Numbered from the stretch's first letter, positions 25,971-38,698 are shown. The stretch: 43,636 bases of DNA from Rhodocyclaceae bacterium (GCA_018882975.1 VEQZ01000008.1:1-43636), one strand, 5' to 3'. A program made the numbers and translations. Notes: generated by a model from the sequence alone, not told the origin.

Positions 25971-25987
25971 GTCGGTACGCCATGGGA

Positions 25988-26010
25988 GGGGGCTCACGCC
26001 CCCTTTTTTT
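25988..26010 (+). terminator. Strong Rho-independent terminator after rplT
   Basis: A GGGGGC/GCCCCC stem with a TCAC loop is followed by seven Ts, 17 bases after the rplT stop. It ends the thrS-infC-rpmI-rplT unit. It could also serve as a pheST attenuator, but no Phe-rich leader peptide is seen. Confidence 0.92.
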
Positions 26011-26034
26011 GCGTCCGGCGCAGTCGGTCGCTGA

Positions 26035-27108
<1,074 letters not shown>

Positions 27109-27129
27109 GTCGCCGAGGGAGCGCGGATC

Positions 27130-29520
27130 ATGAAGTTCTCCGAGAATTGGCTGCGTGAATGGGTGTCGCCGCGCGGCGACACCGAGGCCCTGGCCGACCT
27201 GCTGACCATGGCCGGCCTCGAGGTCGAGTCGCTTGAGCCAGCCGCGCCGCTCTTCAGCGGTGTGGTGGTGGGCGAGATCGTCGCCATCGCGCCGCACCCT
27301 GACGCCGACCGGCTGCGCGTCTGCCAAGTGGCCTGCGGCGCAGCCAAGCCGCTGACTATCGTCTGCGGCGCGCCCAACGCGGCGCAAGGTCTCAAGGCGC
27401 CGCTCGCCGTGGTCGGCGCCAAGTTGCCCGGCGGTCTGGAGATCGGCAAGGCGAAGATGCGTGGTGTTGAGAGCTTCGGCATGCTCTGCTCGGCCAAGGA
27501 ACTCGGCATCTCGGCCGAGGCGAGCGGTCTGCTCGAATTGCCGGCCGACGCGCCGGTGGGTGCCGACATTCGCCAGTACCTCGACCTCGCCGACACCGTG
27601 ATCGAGCTCAAGCTGACGCCGAACCGAGGGGATTGCCTGAGCATCGCCGGGCTGGCGCGCGAGGTGGCGGCGCTCAGTGGTGCCAAGGCCGAGGCCATGC
27701 CGGCGCAGGACCCGGCCGCGGCGCATGCCGAGGCGCGCGGCATCGCGGTGCCGGCCGGCGCCGACTGCCCGGTGTATCTGGGCCGTGTGTTCACCGGCAT
27801 CGACACCACCGCGCAGACGCCGGCGTGGATGCGGCGGCGCATCGAGCGTGCTGGCCAGCGCTGCGTGTCGCTGGTGGTCGACATCACCAATTATGTGATG
27901 CTCGAACTCGGCCAGCCGCTGCACGCTTTCGACGACGCCAAACTGACCGGCGACATCGTCGTGCGCCGCGCCAACGCTGGCGAGCGCATCGCCCTGCTCG
28001 ACGGCAGCGAAGCGACGCTGGACGACTCCTTCCTGGTCATCGCCGATGGCACCGGTGCGCAGGCGGTGGCTGGCGTGATGGGCGGGGCGCACTCGGCCGT
28101 GACGCCTGAGACCACCCGCGTCTTCCTCGAGAGCGCGCATTTCACGCCAGGCGTCATCGCCGGTCGCGCGCGGCGCCTGAACGTGGGCAGCGAGGCGGCG
28201 CACCGCTTCGAGCGCGGCGTCGACCCGACCCTGCCGGCACGCGCCATGGCGCGTGCCGGGCAGCTGCTGGTCGAGTTGGCCGGTGCGCAGTCCGGGCCGC
28301 TGACCGCGATTCGCCAACCTTTGCCGCAGCGCGCGGCGATCCGCCTGCGCGAGTCGCGGGCCAACGCGGTGATCGGCGTCGCGCTGGGCAGCAAGACCAT
28401 TGCCGGAATACTGGATCGGCTTGGTCTGGCGCACCAGAAGAACGGCGACGCCTGGACCGTGACGGTGCCACAGCACCGCTTCGACCTGAGCATCGAGGAA
28501 GACCTGATCGAGGAACTGGTGCGCGTGCACGGTTACCAGCAGGTGCCGGTGCGCGCGCCGCTGGCCAGCCTCGGCATGCCGCCGCGCGGCGAGTCGGTGC
28601 TCAAGGTGGCCGGGCCGGCTGCGCGTCTGGCTCTGCGCGACTACCAGGAAGTGATCACTTACTCCTTCATCGACGAAGCGGATGAGACGGCTTTGCATGG
28701 CAACGCCGCCCCGGTGCGGCTGGCCAACCCGATTGCCCGCCAGATGGCGGTGATGCGCTCGAGCCTGCTTGCCGGCTTGCTCGGGGTGCTGCGCGGCAAT
28801 CTGGCGCACCGGCAGCCGCGCGTGCGCATCTTCGAGCGTGGCCGGGTATTCCTCGGCCTTGGTGAGACCGGTGGCGTGGCCGCCACCGACACTGCGGCTC
28901 AGCAACCCGAGCGCCTCGGCGGGCTGGTTTGGGGTGGCGCGGTGGACGAGCAGTGGGGCACGCCGGCGCGCGCCGTGGACTTCTTTGACGTCAAGGCCGA
29001 CCTCGAGGCGGTGCTGGCGCCGCACGCGCTCGCCGCCGAACCGTGGACCGGGCACCCGGCGCTGCACCCGGGCCGCGCCGCGCGCCTGAGTGTGGCCGGT
29101 CGCGACATCGGCTGGCTCGGTGAACTGCACCCGCGTGCGGTGCAGGCCCTCGACCTCGGCCGCGCGCCAGTGGTGTTCGAGATCGACCTGGCCGCGCTGC
29201 CGCCGCCTGGCGTCGCCAACGCCGAGCCTCCGGCGCGCACACCCGCTGTGCGGCGCGACATCGCGGTGGTGGTGGACGAGGCGGTGCAGTGGCGACAGAT
29301 TGCCGCGGCCATTGCCGAACCACCCATCGAGTTTCTCCAAGATGTCTCACCATTTGACATCTATCGGGGCCAAGGCATTGAATCTGGTAAGAAAAGCCTT
29401 GCCATTGCGATGGCCATCCAAGATACTCGCAAGACCTTCACCGATGCCGAGATCGAAGCCGTAGTGTCTGCGGTGATCGGGCGTCTGGTGTCGACGGTCG
29501 GCGCATCCCTCCGGCAGTGA
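27130..29520 (+). CDS. pheT: Phenylalanine--tRNA ligase beta subunit
   Basis: A 796-residue beta subunit. It has an N-terminal tRNA-binding OB domain ([18 protein letters not shown]), the B3/B4 editing domain, B5, a catalytic-like core, and a C-terminal ferredoxin-fold anticodon-binding domain ([12 protein letters not shown] and GKKSLAIAM). The length is normal. GAGGGAG precedes the ATG. ihfA follows after 19 bases, the conserved pheST-ihfA arrangement. Confidence 0.96.
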   Translation: MKFSENWLREWVSPRGDTEALADLLTMAGLEVESLEPAAPLFSGVVVGEIVAIAPHPDADRLRVCQVACGAAKPLTIVCGAPNAAQGLKAPLAVVGAKLPGGLEIGKAKMRGVESFGMLCSAKELGISAEASGLLELPADAPVGADIRQYLDLADTVIELKLTPNRGDCLSIAGLAREVAALSGAKAEAMPAQDPAAAHAEARGIAVPAGADCPVYLGRVFTGIDTTAQTPAWMRRRIERAGQRCVSLVVDITNYVMLELGQPLHAFDDAKLTGDIVVRRANAGERIALLDGSEATLDDSFLVIADGTGAQAVAGVMGGAHSAVTPETTRVFLESAHFTPGVIAGRARRLNVGSEAAHRFERGVDPTLPARAMARAGQLLVELAGAQSGPLTAIRQPLPQRAAIRLRESRANAVIGVALGSKTIAGILDRLGLAHQKNGDAWTVTVPQHRFDLSIEEDLIEELVRVHGYQQVPVRAPLASLGMPPRGESVLKVAGPAARLALRDYQEVITYSFIDEADETALHGNAAPVRLANPIARQMAVMRSSLLAGLLGVLRGNLAHRQPRVRIFERGRVFLGLGETGGVAATDTAAQQPERLGGLVWGGAVDEQWGTPARAVDFFDVKADLEAVLAPHALAAEPWTGHPALHPGRAARLSVAGRDIGWLGELHPRAVQALDLGRAPVVFEIDLAALPPPGVANAEPPARTPAVRRDIAVVVDEAVQWRQIAAAIAEPPIEFLQDVSPFDIYRGQGIESGKKSLAIAMAIQDTRKTFTDAEIEAVVSAVIGRLVSTVGASLRQ

Positions 29521-29539
29521 CTCATTCAAGGACCTGGCA

Positions 29540-29842
29540 GTGACCACCCTCACCAAAGCGGAACTCGCGGAACTCCTCTTCGAACGTCTGGGCCTGAACA
29601 AGCGCGAGGCCAAAGACATGGTCGAGGCATTCTTCGAGGAGATCCGCTCGGCGCTCGAGGCCAACGAGACGGTCAAGCTCTCGGGCTTCGGCAACTTCCA
29701 GCTCCGTGACAAGCCGCAGCGCCCTGGGCGCAACCCGAAGACCGGCGAGGAGATCCCGATCAGCGCGCGGCGCGTGGTCACCTTCCACCCATCGCAAAAG
29801 CTCAAGTCCGCGGTCGAGGCCGCCGCAGGTGCAGACGGCTGA
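29540..29842 (+). CDS. ihfA: Integration host factor alpha subunit
   Basis: A 100-residue HU/IHF-family DNA-bending protein beginning [15 protein letters not shown]. The beta-arm motif [20 protein letters not shown] is intact. IHF-alpha pairs with IHF-beta to bend DNA at specific sites in transcription, replication and recombination. The start is GTG at 29540, with AAGGA 8 bases upstream. The 3' end overlaps the MerR-type gene by 14 nt. Confidence 0.96.
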   Translation: MTTLTKAELAELLFERLGLNKREAKDMVEAFFEEIRSALEANETVKLSGFGNFQLRDKPQRPGRNPKTGEEIPISARRVVTFHPSQKLKSAVEAAAGADG

Positions 29843-30239
29843 CCTCGCCCCCCTGCCGCCGATCCCGGCCAAGCGCTACTTCACCATCGGTGAGGTGAGC
29901 GAGCTCTGCCAGGTCAAGGCGCACGTGTTGCGCTACTGGGAGCAGGAGTTCACCCAGCTGCGGCCGGTGAAGCGGCGTGGCAACCGTCGCTACTACCAGC
30001 ACCACGAGGTGCTGCTGATCCGCCGCATCCGCGAGCTGCTCTACGGCCAAGGCTTCACCATCCAGGGCGCGCGCCAGCAACTCACTGCGGCGCCGCGCAA
30101 TGGTACTGCGCCGGAATCCGAGGACGCCCCGGCGGCCGCCGCGGCGCCAGCGCCGGTTCAGTCGAAGGCCCCGGCCCTGCCGGCTGCGGTCCGTGCCGAG
30201 CTGTTGGCCATACGCGACCTGCTCCTGGGCGAGGCCTGA
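29829..30239 (+). CDS. MerR-family transcriptional regulator
   Basis: A roughly 136-residue regulator with an N-terminal MerR helix-turn-helix ([25 protein letters not shown]) and wing RRGNRRYYQ, followed by [19 protein letters not shown]. The rest is an Ala/Pro-rich linker and a short helix; no metal-binding cysteines or ligand domain are seen. GTG at 29829 is the only reasonable start and overlaps ihfA by 14 nt. A gene like this sits after ihfA in many betaproteobacteria and gammaproteobacteria; its target is not known to me. Confidence 0.9.
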   Translation: MQTADLAPLPPIPAKRYFTIGEVSELCQVKAHVLRYWEQEFTQLRPVKRRGNRRYYQHHEVLLIRRIRELLYGQGFTIQGARQQLTAAPRNGTAPESEDAPAAAAAPAPVQSKAPALPAAVRAELLAIRDLLLGEA

Positions 30240-30252
30240 GCCGCAGCGCTGC

Positions 30253-30258
30253 TATAAT
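30253..30258 (+). promoter_or_regulatory. Consensus -10 box for tRNA-Pro
   Basis: A perfect TATAAT lies 12 bases before the tRNA-Pro 5' end. The -35 region falls in the end of the MerR gene and is a poor match. Confidence 0.6.
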
Positions 30259-30269
30259 CGCGTCTTCGT

Positions 30270-30347
<78 letters not shown>

Positions 30348-30369
30348 TCTCCCCGGACCCGCGGCCCCG

Positions 30370-31122
30370 ATGCGCATCCTCATCAGCAACGACGACGGCT
30401 ACTTCGCGCCCGGTATCAACGCGCTTGCTCGGGCCATGGCGGAATTGGGCGATGTCACCGTGGTGGCGCCCGAGCGCGACCGCAGCGGCGCCTCTAACTC
30501 GCTCACGCTGGACCGGCCGCTCACCGTGCGTGAGGCGCCCGGCGGTTTCCTGTTCGTCGATGGCACGCCCACCGACTGCGTCCATCTGGCGGTGACCGGC
30601 CTGCTCGACCAGGTGCCGGATGTGGTGGTCTCGGGTGTGAACGCCGGCGCCAATATGGGCGACGACACCATCTATTCGGGCACCGTCGCCGCCGCCACCG
30701 AAGGGTATCTGCTGGGCATCCCGGCGATCGCCGTGTCGCTTGCCTCGCGTAACGGTCTGCATTTTGATGCCGCAGCGCGGGTGGCGGTGGATCTGGTGCG
30801 GCAATGGATCGATGCGCCGCCGGCCGAGGGCCCGGCGCTGCTCAATGTCAATGTGCCCGACCTGCCCTACGAGCGCCTCGGACCGCCGGAGGTGGTGCGT
30901 CTGGGCAAGCGGCACAAGGCCGAGCCGGTGGTGCCCGCCACCAACCCGCGTGGCGAGACGGTGTATTGGGTCGGTGCCGCCGGCGCGGCAGCCGACGCCG
31001 GCCCCGGGACCGACTTCTTTGCCGTGCAACAGGGGCGTGTCGCCATTACTCCGCTGCAACTCGACCTCACCCACACCGGCCAGCTCGCTGCCGTGCGCGA
31101 CTGGCTCGGGCGCCGCGGCTGA
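30370..31122 (+). CDS. surE: 5'/3'-nucleotidase SurE
   Basis: A 250-residue metal-dependent nucleotidase, [16 protein letters not shown] at the N-terminus with the metal-binding Asp pair, and [13 protein letters not shown] further on. SurE dephosphorylates nucleoside monophosphates and short polyphosphate in stationary phase. The ATG at 30370 lies 23 bases after tRNA-Pro, with only weak ribosome-site character. pcm follows after 20 bases, as in other proteobacteria. Confidence 0.95.
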   Translation: MRILISNDDGYFAPGINALARAMAELGDVTVVAPERDRSGASNSLTLDRPLTVREAPGGFLFVDGTPTDCVHLAVTGLLDQVPDVVVSGVNAGANMGDDTIYSGTVAAATEGYLLGIPAIAVSLASRNGLHFDAAARVAVDLVRQWIDAPPAEGPALLNVNVPDLPYERLGPPEVVRLGKRHKAEPVVPATNPRGETVYWVGAAGAAADAGPGTDFFAVQQGRVAITPLQLDLTHTGQLAAVRDWLGRRG

Positions 31123-31142
31123 GCCAGCTGGCCGCGGCAGCC

Positions 31143-31811
31143 ATGAACCCGCGCCTCGCCGGCATCGGCATGACCTCGGAGCGCACCCGCACGCGGATGG
31201 TCGAGCGTCTGCGCGGCCAAGGTATTCGCGACGAGGCCGTGCTGGCGGTGATGCAGCAGGTGCCGCGCCACATCTTTGTCGACGAGGCCTTGGCCAGCCG
31301 TGCCTACGAGGACTCGGCACTGCCGATCGGCCACGGCCAGACCATCTCGCAGCCTTTCATCGTCGCGCGTATGGCCGAGCTGTTGCGCCAAGGCGAGAAC
31401 CTCGCGCGTGGCGGCGGCAAGGTGCTCGAGATCGGTACCGGATGCGGCTACCAGGCGGCCGTGCTGGCACGCCTGTTCGGCGAGGTCTGGTCGGTTGAGC
31501 GCATCGGCGCCTTGCAGGCGCAGGCGCGCCGCGCGACCCGCGAGCTGCGCCTGCTCAACCTGCGCTTCAAGCACGCCGACGGCATGCAGGGCCTGCCCGA
31601 AGCGGCGCCCTTCGACGGCATCACGGTGGCGGCAGCCGGCCTGCAGGTGCCGCCGGCGCTGCTCGAGCAACTCGCGGTGGGTGGCCGGCTGCTGATGCCG
31701 GTGGGTGGGCCGACGCAGGTGCTGCGGGTGGTCGACCGCAGCGCCGACGGTTACCACGAGCAGACGCTCGACGCGGTGCGCTTCGTGCCGCTGCTGGCCG
31801 GCATCCGCTAG
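31143..31811 (+). CDS. pcm: Protein-L-isoaspartate O-methyltransferase
   Basis: A 222-residue methyltransferase that starts repair of isoaspartyl damage in aged proteins. It has the PIMT segment [17 protein letters not shown] and the SAM-binding motif [16 protein letters not shown], with [11 protein letters not shown] near the end. The ATG at 31143 matches related N-termini. It sits between surE and rpoS; the nlpD gene often found after pcm is missing. Confidence 0.95.
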   Translation: MNPRLAGIGMTSERTRTRMVERLRGQGIRDEAVLAVMQQVPRHIFVDEALASRAYEDSALPIGHGQTISQPFIVARMAELLRQGENLARGGGKVLEIGTGCGYQAAVLARLFGEVWSVERIGALQAQARRATRELRLLNLRFKHADGMQGLPEAAPFDGITVAAAGLQVPPALLEQLAVGGRLLMPVGGPTQVLRVVDRSADGYHEQTLDAVRFVPLLAGIR

Positions 31812-32019
31812 CAGCGCGCCGGGGGGGCGCGGCGGCTGACCCCCGGGGTGGGCGGCACGGGTGAATTTCTTTCTGGCGTGGAAACTATGCCGCTGCTTCG
31901 TGGTACAAAGAGTGTCGGGCGTTTGTCTAGGACGCTTTGACCAGATCATCCATCGTTTCCGGTGACCAGCGTCCTGTGAGACGGCCCGTGGAAGAATCAT
32001 CAAGAAAGGACCCCGAGCG
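31812..32019. other. Gap between pcm and rpoS
   Basis: 208 bases with no gene. A 7-bp GC stem (31819-31825 with 31840-31846) lies just after pcm without a T run. The remainder is the rpoS leader, ending in AAAGGA 10 bases before the rpoS start. No remnant of nlpD was recognised. Confidence 0.5.
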
Positions 32020-32985
32020 ATGCGCCACCCGCGGCAGGCCGACGATATTGAGCTCTACGAGGACGATGATGATCGCGAAGCGGACGCTCCTGGTGCCGAC
32101 GCCGAGGAGCCGGTCGTCACCGAATCGGAGGAACGCTCGCCGGCGGCCGAAGAGTTCGGCAGCGATACCACTCAGATGTACCTCAACGAGATCGGCCGCA
32201 GCCCGCTGCTGACGCCGGCCGAGGAGTTTGAACTGGCCTGCCGCTCGCAGCAGGGTGACCCGATCGCGCGCGAGCGCATGATTCGGCAGAACCTGCGGCT
32301 GGTGGTGAACATTGCCAAGCACTACATGAACCGCGGTCTGCCGCTGCTCGACCTGATCGAGGAGGGCAACCTCGGTCTGATCCACGCGCTGGAGAAGTTC
32401 GACCCGCACCGCGGCTTCCGCTTCTCTACTTATGCCACGTGGTGGATCCGCCAGAACGTCGAGCGCGCCATCATGAATCAGGCGCGCACCATCCGCTTGC
32501 CGGTGCACGTCATCAAGGAACTCAACGGCGTGCTCAAGGCGTTCCGGCACCTTGAGCAGCAGACCGGGGTGGAACCGCGTCCGGAGGATGTTGCGCACCT
32601 GCTCGACCGCCCGGTCGAGGAGGTGCGCCGCATCCTGCAACTCAACGAGCGCATGGCTTCGCTCGATGCACCGCTTGACGACGACTCTTCGCTGAGCATC
32701 GGCGATGCAGTGCCAGACGACCAAGCCATGCCGCCCGATGTGCTGTTGCAGACGCAGGAGATCGAGCAATACCTGCATGAGTGGCTGGGTGAACTCAATG
32801 AACGTCAGCGCACCGTCATCGTGCACCGCTACGGCCTCTACGACGCCGACGTCTACACCTTGGAAGAACTTGCCAGCCGCATGCACCTGACCCGCGAGCG
32901 GGTGCGCCAGATCCAGCTTGAAGCGCTAAAGCAACTCAAAAGCATATTGCGGCGCAACCGCGTCACCCGCGACGTCCTCCTCTAG
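32020..32985 (+). CDS. rpoS: RNA polymerase sigma factor RpoS
   Basis: A 321-residue stationary-phase and general-stress sigma factor. After an acidic N-terminus come region 1.2 (TTQMYLNEIGRSPLLTPAEE), region 2 (NLRLVVNIAKHYMNRGLPLLD, then RFSTYATWWIRQNVERAIM), the RpoS-typical RTIRLPVHVIKELN, and region 4 with the helix-turn-helix TLEELASRMHLTRERVRQI. No long region 1.1 is present, so it is RpoS rather than RpoD. The start ATG has AAAGGA upstream. It follows surE-pcm and precedes a decarboxylase gene. Confidence 0.94.
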   Translation: MRHPRQADDIELYEDDDDREADAPGADAEEPVVTESEERSPAAEEFGSDTTQMYLNEIGRSPLLTPAEEFELACRSQQGDPIARERMIRQNLRLVVNIAKHYMNRGLPLLDLIEEGNLGLIHALEKFDPHRGFRFSTYATWWIRQNVERAIMNQARTIRLPVHVIKELNGVLKAFRHLEQQTGVEPRPEDVAHLLDRPVEEVRRILQLNERMASLDAPLDDDSSLSIGDAVPDDQAMPPDVLLQTQEIEQYLHEWLGELNERQRTVIVHRYGLYDADVYTLEELASRMHLTRERVRQIQLEALKQLKSILRRNRVTRDVLL

Positions 32986-33098
32986 AAGCTGCTCCGGTGG
33001 CCGTCTGCGGCTTGGCTTAGACGCCCGAGTCTGACGCAGCCGGTATTGGCGTCGCCGCCCCTGCGCTATCATCCGCGCCTTCTCTGCGGAGACTCGCC

Positions 33099-35348
33099 AT
33101 GCGCTTTCATTTCCCGATCATCATCATCGACGAGGACTTCCGTTCGGAGAACGCCTCCGGCCTCGGCATCCGCGCGCTGGCCAAGGCCATTGGCGAAGAG
33201 GGCATCGAGGCGATCGGCGTCACCAACTACGGCGACCTGACCTCCTTTGCGCAGCAACAGAGCCGCGCCTCGGCCTTCATCCTCTCGATTGACGATGAGG
33301 AGTTGGCCAATGAGGAAGAAGAGACCATCGCCGAACTGCGCACGTTCGTCGGCGAGATCCGCCGCCGCAACGCCGAGATCCCGATCTTTTTGCACGGCGA
33401 GACGCGCACCAGCCGGCACATCCCCAACGACGTCCTGCGTGAACTGCACGGCTTCATCCACATGTACGAGGACACGCCGGAATTCATCGCGCGCTATGTG
33501 GTGCGCGAGGCGCGCAGCTACCTCGACTCGCTGGCGCCGCCGTTCTTTCGCGCGCTGACCCACTACGCCGCCGACGGTTCCTACTCATGGCACTGCCCGG
33601 GCCACTCGGGCGGGGTGGCCTTCCTCAAGAGCCCGGTGGGGCAGATGTTCCACCAGTTCTTCGGCGAGAACATGCTGCGCGCGGACGTGTGCAACGCGGT
33701 GGACGAACTCGGCCAGCTACTCGACCACACCGGCCCGGTGGCCGACTCGGAGCGCAACGCGGCGCGCATCTTCAACGCCGACCATCTGTACTTTGTCACC
33801 AACGGCACCAGCACCAGCAACAAGATGGTCTGGCACAACAGCGTGGCGCCGAACGACATCGTGGTGGTCGACCGCAACTGCCACAAAAGCGTGTTGCACT
33901 CGATCATCATGTGCGGCGCGATCCCGGTGTTCCTGACGCCGACGCGCAATCACTTCGGCATCATCGGGCCGATCCCGCTGTCCGAGTTCAGCCCCGAGAA
34001 CATCCGCGCCAAGATCGCCGCCAACCCCTTTGCGCGCGAGGCCGGCAACATCAAGCCGCGCATCCTCACCATCACGCAGAGCACCTACGACGGCGTGCTC
34101 TACAACGTCGAGACGCTCAAGGAACTGCTCGACGGCGAGATCGATGTGCTGCACTTCGACGAGGCCTGGCTGCCGCACGCCGCCTTCCACGACTTCTACG
34201 GCGACTACCATGCCATCGGCGAGGGCCGGCCGCGCTGCAAGGACTCGATGATCTTCTCGACGCAGTCCACCCACAAGCTCCTTGCAGGCTTGTCGCAGGC
34301 CAGCCAGATCCTGGTGCAGGACGCCGAGAACGTGCAGCTCGACCGCGACGTGTTCAACGAGGCCTACCTGATGCACACGTCCACCAGCCCGCAGTACTCG
34401 ATCATCGCCAGTCTGGACGTGGCTGCGGCAATGATGGAGCCGCCGGGCGGCACCGCGCTGGTCGAGGAATCACTGGCCGAAGCGCTGGATTTTCGCCGCG
34501 CCATGCGCAAGGTCGACGAGGAATGGGGTGCCGACTGGTGGTTCAAGGTCTGGGGCCCGGATGATCTGTCGGAAGAAGGCCTGGAAGAGCGCGAGGCCTG
34601 GATGCTCAAGGCCGACGACCGCTGGCATGGCTTCGGCAGCATGGCCGACGGCTTCAACATGCTCGACCCGATCAAGGCCACCATTATCACCCCGGGCCTG
34701 GACGTGGACGGCGACTTTGCCGACTGGGGCATTCCGGCCGGCATCGTCACACGCTATCTGTCGGAGCACGGCGTGATCGTCGAGAAGACCGGGCTCTACA
34801 GCTTCTTCATTATGTTCACCATCGGCATCACCAAGGGCCGCTGGAACACGCTGGTGGCGGCCCTGCAGCAGTTCAAGGACGACTACGACCGCAACCAGCC
34901 GCTGTGGCGCGTGCTGCCGGAGTTCGTGCAGAAGCACCCGCGCTACGAACGGGTCGGCCTGCGCGACCTGTGCCAGCAGATCCACTCGGTGTATGCCGAG
35001 AACGACATCGCCCGTCTGACCACCGAGATGTACCTGTCGGACATGGTTCCGGCCATGAAGCCGGCCGACGCCTTCGCCCGCATGGCGCACCGCGAGATCG
35101 AGCGGGTGCCGGTGGACCAGCTAGAAGGGCGCATCACCAGTGTGCTGCTGACGCCGTACCCGCCGGGTATCCCGCTGCTGATCCCGGGCGAGCGCTTCAA
35201 TGCCACCATCGTGCGCTTCCTCAAGTTCGCGCGCGATTTCAATGCGCGCTTCCCCGGTTTCGAGACCGACATCCACGGCTTGGTGAAGGACGAGACCGGA
35301 AACGGCGAGGTCGACTACTACGTCGACTGCGTGCGCGCCGATGCCTGA
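33099..35348 (+). CDS. Arg/Lys/Orn decarboxylase, fold-type I PLP enzyme
   Basis: A 749-residue enzyme of the large LdcI/AdiA/SpeF family. It has an N-terminal receiver-like wing domain (FPIIIIDEDFRSENASGLG), a PLP core with HCPGHSGG near residue 165, the DEAW segment and the Schiff-base lysine at K393 (STQSTHK), and the family C-terminal domain (TPYPPGIPLLIPGERF). It decarboxylates a basic amino acid, consuming a proton, for polyamine synthesis or acid resistance. Whether the substrate is arginine, lysine or ornithine cannot be told here. It follows rpoS and is followed after 9 bases by a second, unrelated decarboxylase. Confidence 0.9.
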   Translation: MRFHFPIIIIDEDFRSENASGLGIRALAKAIGEEGIEAIGVTNYGDLTSFAQQQSRASAFILSIDDEELANEEEETIAELRTFVGEIRRRNAEIPIFLHGETRTSRHIPNDVLRELHGFIHMYEDTPEFIARYVVREARSYLDSLAPPFFRALTHYAADGSYSWHCPGHSGGVAFLKSPVGQMFHQFFGENMLRADVCNAVDELGQLLDHTGPVADSERNAARIFNADHLYFVTNGTSTSNKMVWHNSVAPNDIVVVDRNCHKSVLHSIIMCGAIPVFLTPTRNHFGIIGPIPLSEFSPENIRAKIAANPFAREAGNIKPRILTITQSTYDGVLYNVETLKELLDGEIDVLHFDEAWLPHAAFHDFYGDYHAIGEGRPRCKDSMIFSTQSTHKLLAGLSQASQILVQDAENVQLDRDVFNEAYLMHTSTSPQYSIIASLDVAAAMMEPPGGTALVEESLAEALDFRRAMRKVDEEWGADWWFKVWGPDDLSEEGLEEREAWMLKADDRWHGFGSMADGFNMLDPIKATIITPGLDVDGDFADWGIPAGIVTRYLSEHGVIVEKTGLYSFFIMFTIGITKGRWNTLVAALQQFKDDYDRNQPLWRVLPEFVQKHPRYERVGLRDLCQQIHSVYAENDIARLTTEMYLSDMVPAMKPADAFARMAHREIERVPVDQLEGRITSVLLTPYPPGIPLLIPGERFNATIVRFLKFARDFNARFPGFETDIHGLVKDETGNGEVDYYVDCVRADA

Positions 35349-35357
35349 GCCCGGCGC

Positions 35358-36718
35358 TTGAGTCGGGCGCAGGGGGTGGCGTTGAGCGGGGGCGTGGCTG
35401 CGGCGGCAGCGGGCCTGACCTTGCCCGCGGCGCGCAGCGCTCCCTGCAGTGTGCCGCTACGCCCGGCGGCCGAGGTGGTGGCGCGCGCGACGGCCCGCGC
35501 TGCGCACGGCCCGCTCATCCTCATTTCGCGTTCGGGCGCCCTGCGGGCGCTGGCGCAGTTGCGCGCGGCGCTGCCGGGAGTGAGTGTTCACTACGCGGTA
35601 AAAGCCTGTGCCGAGAACCCTCTGCTGGCTGCGCTGGCGGAGGCCGGTTGCGGCTTCGAACTGGCTTCGGCCGGAGAGTTGCCGGCGCTGGCGGGGGTGG
35701 ACGTGGCGCCCGAGCGGCTGCTGTGCGGCAACCCGGTGCGCGCGGCGGCGCAGACGGACGCCCTGCACGCGGCCGGTGTGCGCCTGTTTGCGGTGGATTC
35801 GGCGGAGGAGGTGGCGCGGACTGCGCGCGCTGCGCCGGGCGCGCGCCTGCTGCTGCGGGTGGCGGTGCCGGGCGTGCCGTCAGCCGAGGGGCGCGGCGCG
35901 GCTCCGGATGCGGGCCCTGTCAGCCCGTCGGCGGCTGGGTCCGACGCCATGGCGGAGCCGGCTTGGTGGCCGATGCGCGACACCTTCGGCGCTGCGCCCG
36001 AGGACGTCGCCGCCATCGTCGCCGCCGCCAGTGACCACCAAATGGACATCGCCGGTGCGTGTTTCCACGTCGGTTCGCAGTGCACCGAGCCGGCTGCCTG
36101 GGTGCGTGGCGCGCACGCCGCCGCGGCGGCGCTGCAGGCGGCCCGCGCTGCCGGCCACAGCGCCAATGTGTTGAGCCTCGGCGGCGGCTTCCCGGTGGTG
36201 CTGGAGGGGACCTGCGGGCCGCTGACGGCCGGCGGTACCGCCGATCATGGGGACGCGAGCCCGCCCGCTGGGCCCACCGGCGAGACGCCCACCGTCGAAG
36301 CCATTGGCACGGCGCTGGCCCCCGCACTGGCAGCCTTGCCGACGGGCGTGCAGCTGCTGGCGGAACCGGGGCGTTACATCGTCGCCAGCGCCGGGGTGCT
36401 GCTGACGCGCGTCACCGCCACCCGCAGCCACCGTGGCGCGCGCTGGCTGCAACTCGACTGCGGCCTGCACAACGGCCTGATCGAGTCGGCACGCGGCCTG
36501 CCTTACCGCATCCGGCCGCTGCGCGGCAGCGGCGCGAGGGTGGTGTGGCGCATCGCCGGCCCGAGTTGCGATGGGGCCGACGTGCTGCCCGGCGAGTGGC
36601 TGCTGCCGGCCGGCACTGCAGAGGGCGACTGGCTCGCCATCGACGGCGCGGCGGCCTACGCGCAGAGCCGCGCCAGTCGCTTCAATGGCCTGCCGCTTCC
36701 GGTCACGCGGGTGGTGGA

Positions 36719-36722
<4 letters not shown>
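35358..36722 (+). CDS. Ornithine decarboxylase-like, fold-type III PLP enzyme
   Basis: A protein of up to 454 residues of the Orn/DAP/Arg decarboxylase group 2 family (alanine-racemase-like barrel). The PLP lysine is in HYAVKAC (K82 from the longest start), followed by HVGSQC, LSLGGGFP, AEPGRYIVASAG and the catalytic-Cys motif GPSCDGADVLPGEW (C404), which favours ornithine over diaminopimelate. Two Pro/Gly/Ala-rich loops (about 175-200 and 285-315) look like insertions. There is no ATG: TTG at 35358 is the longest option, and GTG at 35376 or 35394 are alternatives, the last with GAGCGGGGG upstream. It probably makes putrescine. Its stop shares CTAG with the convergent terC-type gene. Confidence 0.85.
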
Positions 36723-37468
<746 letters not shown>

Positions 37469-37581
37469 GGGGCGAGGGGAGCAGTGTGGGCGAGGGTGAC
37501 GGGAAGCTTGATCGTGGCACGCGGACGCGCTTGTCGGCGCCGGCTTAGAATGCCTGAATCGGCAAAGATTGCATCGGCCAG

Positions 37582-38544
37582 ATGACCATCAACCAGATCG
37601 CCACCCCAGAGCTTGAGGATTGGTACCGGCTTAACATCGGGCGCGGTTGCAGCTTGGACCAACTGCACGATTCGCTGTTGCAGGCCGGCTATGCGGCCAC
37701 CTTTGCGCTGGATTTTCTGCGATGGCGCAGTGGTGGCGAGTGGCAGCCCAAGCCGGTGCAGGCCGGGGCCGCTGGCGATCCTGCAGTTACCGGCCCGGCC
37801 GGCGGCGGTGCCACCACCGATGGTGGGGAGACGATCGTGGCGCGCGCGCTGGCCGACCACGCCGGCAAGCCCGCGCTCGAAGCCTGGTGGGCGCGTTGCG
37901 ACGAACTGGCCGCGGCCAGCCACATCGACCTCGGCGACCGCGCGGCGCGCATCACCGGCCGCCACGTCCGCAACGGCATCTTCTTTTTGCGCGGCGTGCT
38001 CTCGCCCGAAGAATGCGATGCCATGGTCGCGGCATCGGTGGCGCGCATCCACGACTCCACGGTGGTCGATCCGACCACCGGCCAGTTCGTGCCGGACCAC
38101 CGGCGCACCAGTCAGGGCACCCATTTTGCGCGCGCCGCAAACCCGGTGGTGGCGGCCGTGGAGCAGCGCCTGGCGCGGCTTTCAGGTCTGCCCGAACCCA
38201 ATGGCGAAGGCCTGCAGATCCTCCATTACCGAGTCGGCGGCGAGTACCGCCCGCACTTCGATTATTTCGATCCGGCCACGCCCGGCTGCGCCCTGCAACT
38301 CAAGCACGGCGGCCAGCGGCTGCTCACCATAATCCTCTATCTGAATGACGTGGAAGCCGGTGGCGGCACCATCTTTCCCGAACTCGGGCTCGAGTTTCTG
38401 CCGGAGAAGGGCGCCGCGCTGCTGTTCGCGTCGATGACGCGCGAAGGCGCACTGCAGCCGCTCTCGCTGCATGGCGGCAGCCCGGTCACGGCCGGTGTCA
38501 AGTGGATCGCCACGCGCTGGATCCGCGTCGGTACCTACGTCTGA
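37582..38544 (+). CDS. 2-oxoglutarate/Fe(II) oxygenase, prolyl 4-hydroxylase-like
   Basis: A 320-residue protein with a C-terminal P4H-type domain. The iron ligands are H225 and D227 (RPHFDYF) and H297 (SLHGGSPV); K307 in GVKWIATRW should bind 2-oxoglutarate. LQILHYRVGGEY and GGGTIFPELG support the assignment. The first 110 residues form a separate helical region (ELEDWYRLNIGRGCS) joined by a Gly/Ala-rich linker, perhaps for substrate recognition. It is cytoplasmic, with no signal peptide. The substrate, probably a prolyl residue in a protein, is not known. It stands alone on the plus strand. Confidence 0.9.
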   Translation: MTINQIATPELEDWYRLNIGRGCSLDQLHDSLLQAGYAATFALDFLRWRSGGEWQPKPVQAGAAGDPAVTGPAGGGATTDGGETIVARALADHAGKPALEAWWARCDELAAASHIDLGDRAARITGRHVRNGIFFLRGVLSPEECDAMVAASVARIHDSTVVDPTTGQFVPDHRRTSQGTHFARAANPVVAAVEQRLARLSGLPEPNGEGLQILHYRVGGEYRPHFDYFDPATPGCALQLKHGGQRLLTIILYLNDVEAGGGTIFPELGLEFLPEKGAALLFASMTREGALQPLSLHGGSPVTAGVKWIATRWIRVGTYV

Positions 38545-38698
38545 TGACCGACACGCGCGCGCGGCCCTCTCCAGACGCCCGCCGGCGCGGTTAAGATGCG
38601 CCGGTCGCGCGGCAGGCGCGGGGGCTAACCCGTCGCCCTCGGCAGCGCCCCGCACCGCGCCCGCCCCATCCCCTCCCCCCAATGCAGGCCACACCACC

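Noticed and set aside
31875-31900. Sigma-54 promoter before rpoS
   Set aside because: A TGGC...TGC pattern is present but the GG-to-GC distance is two bases too long for sigma-54.
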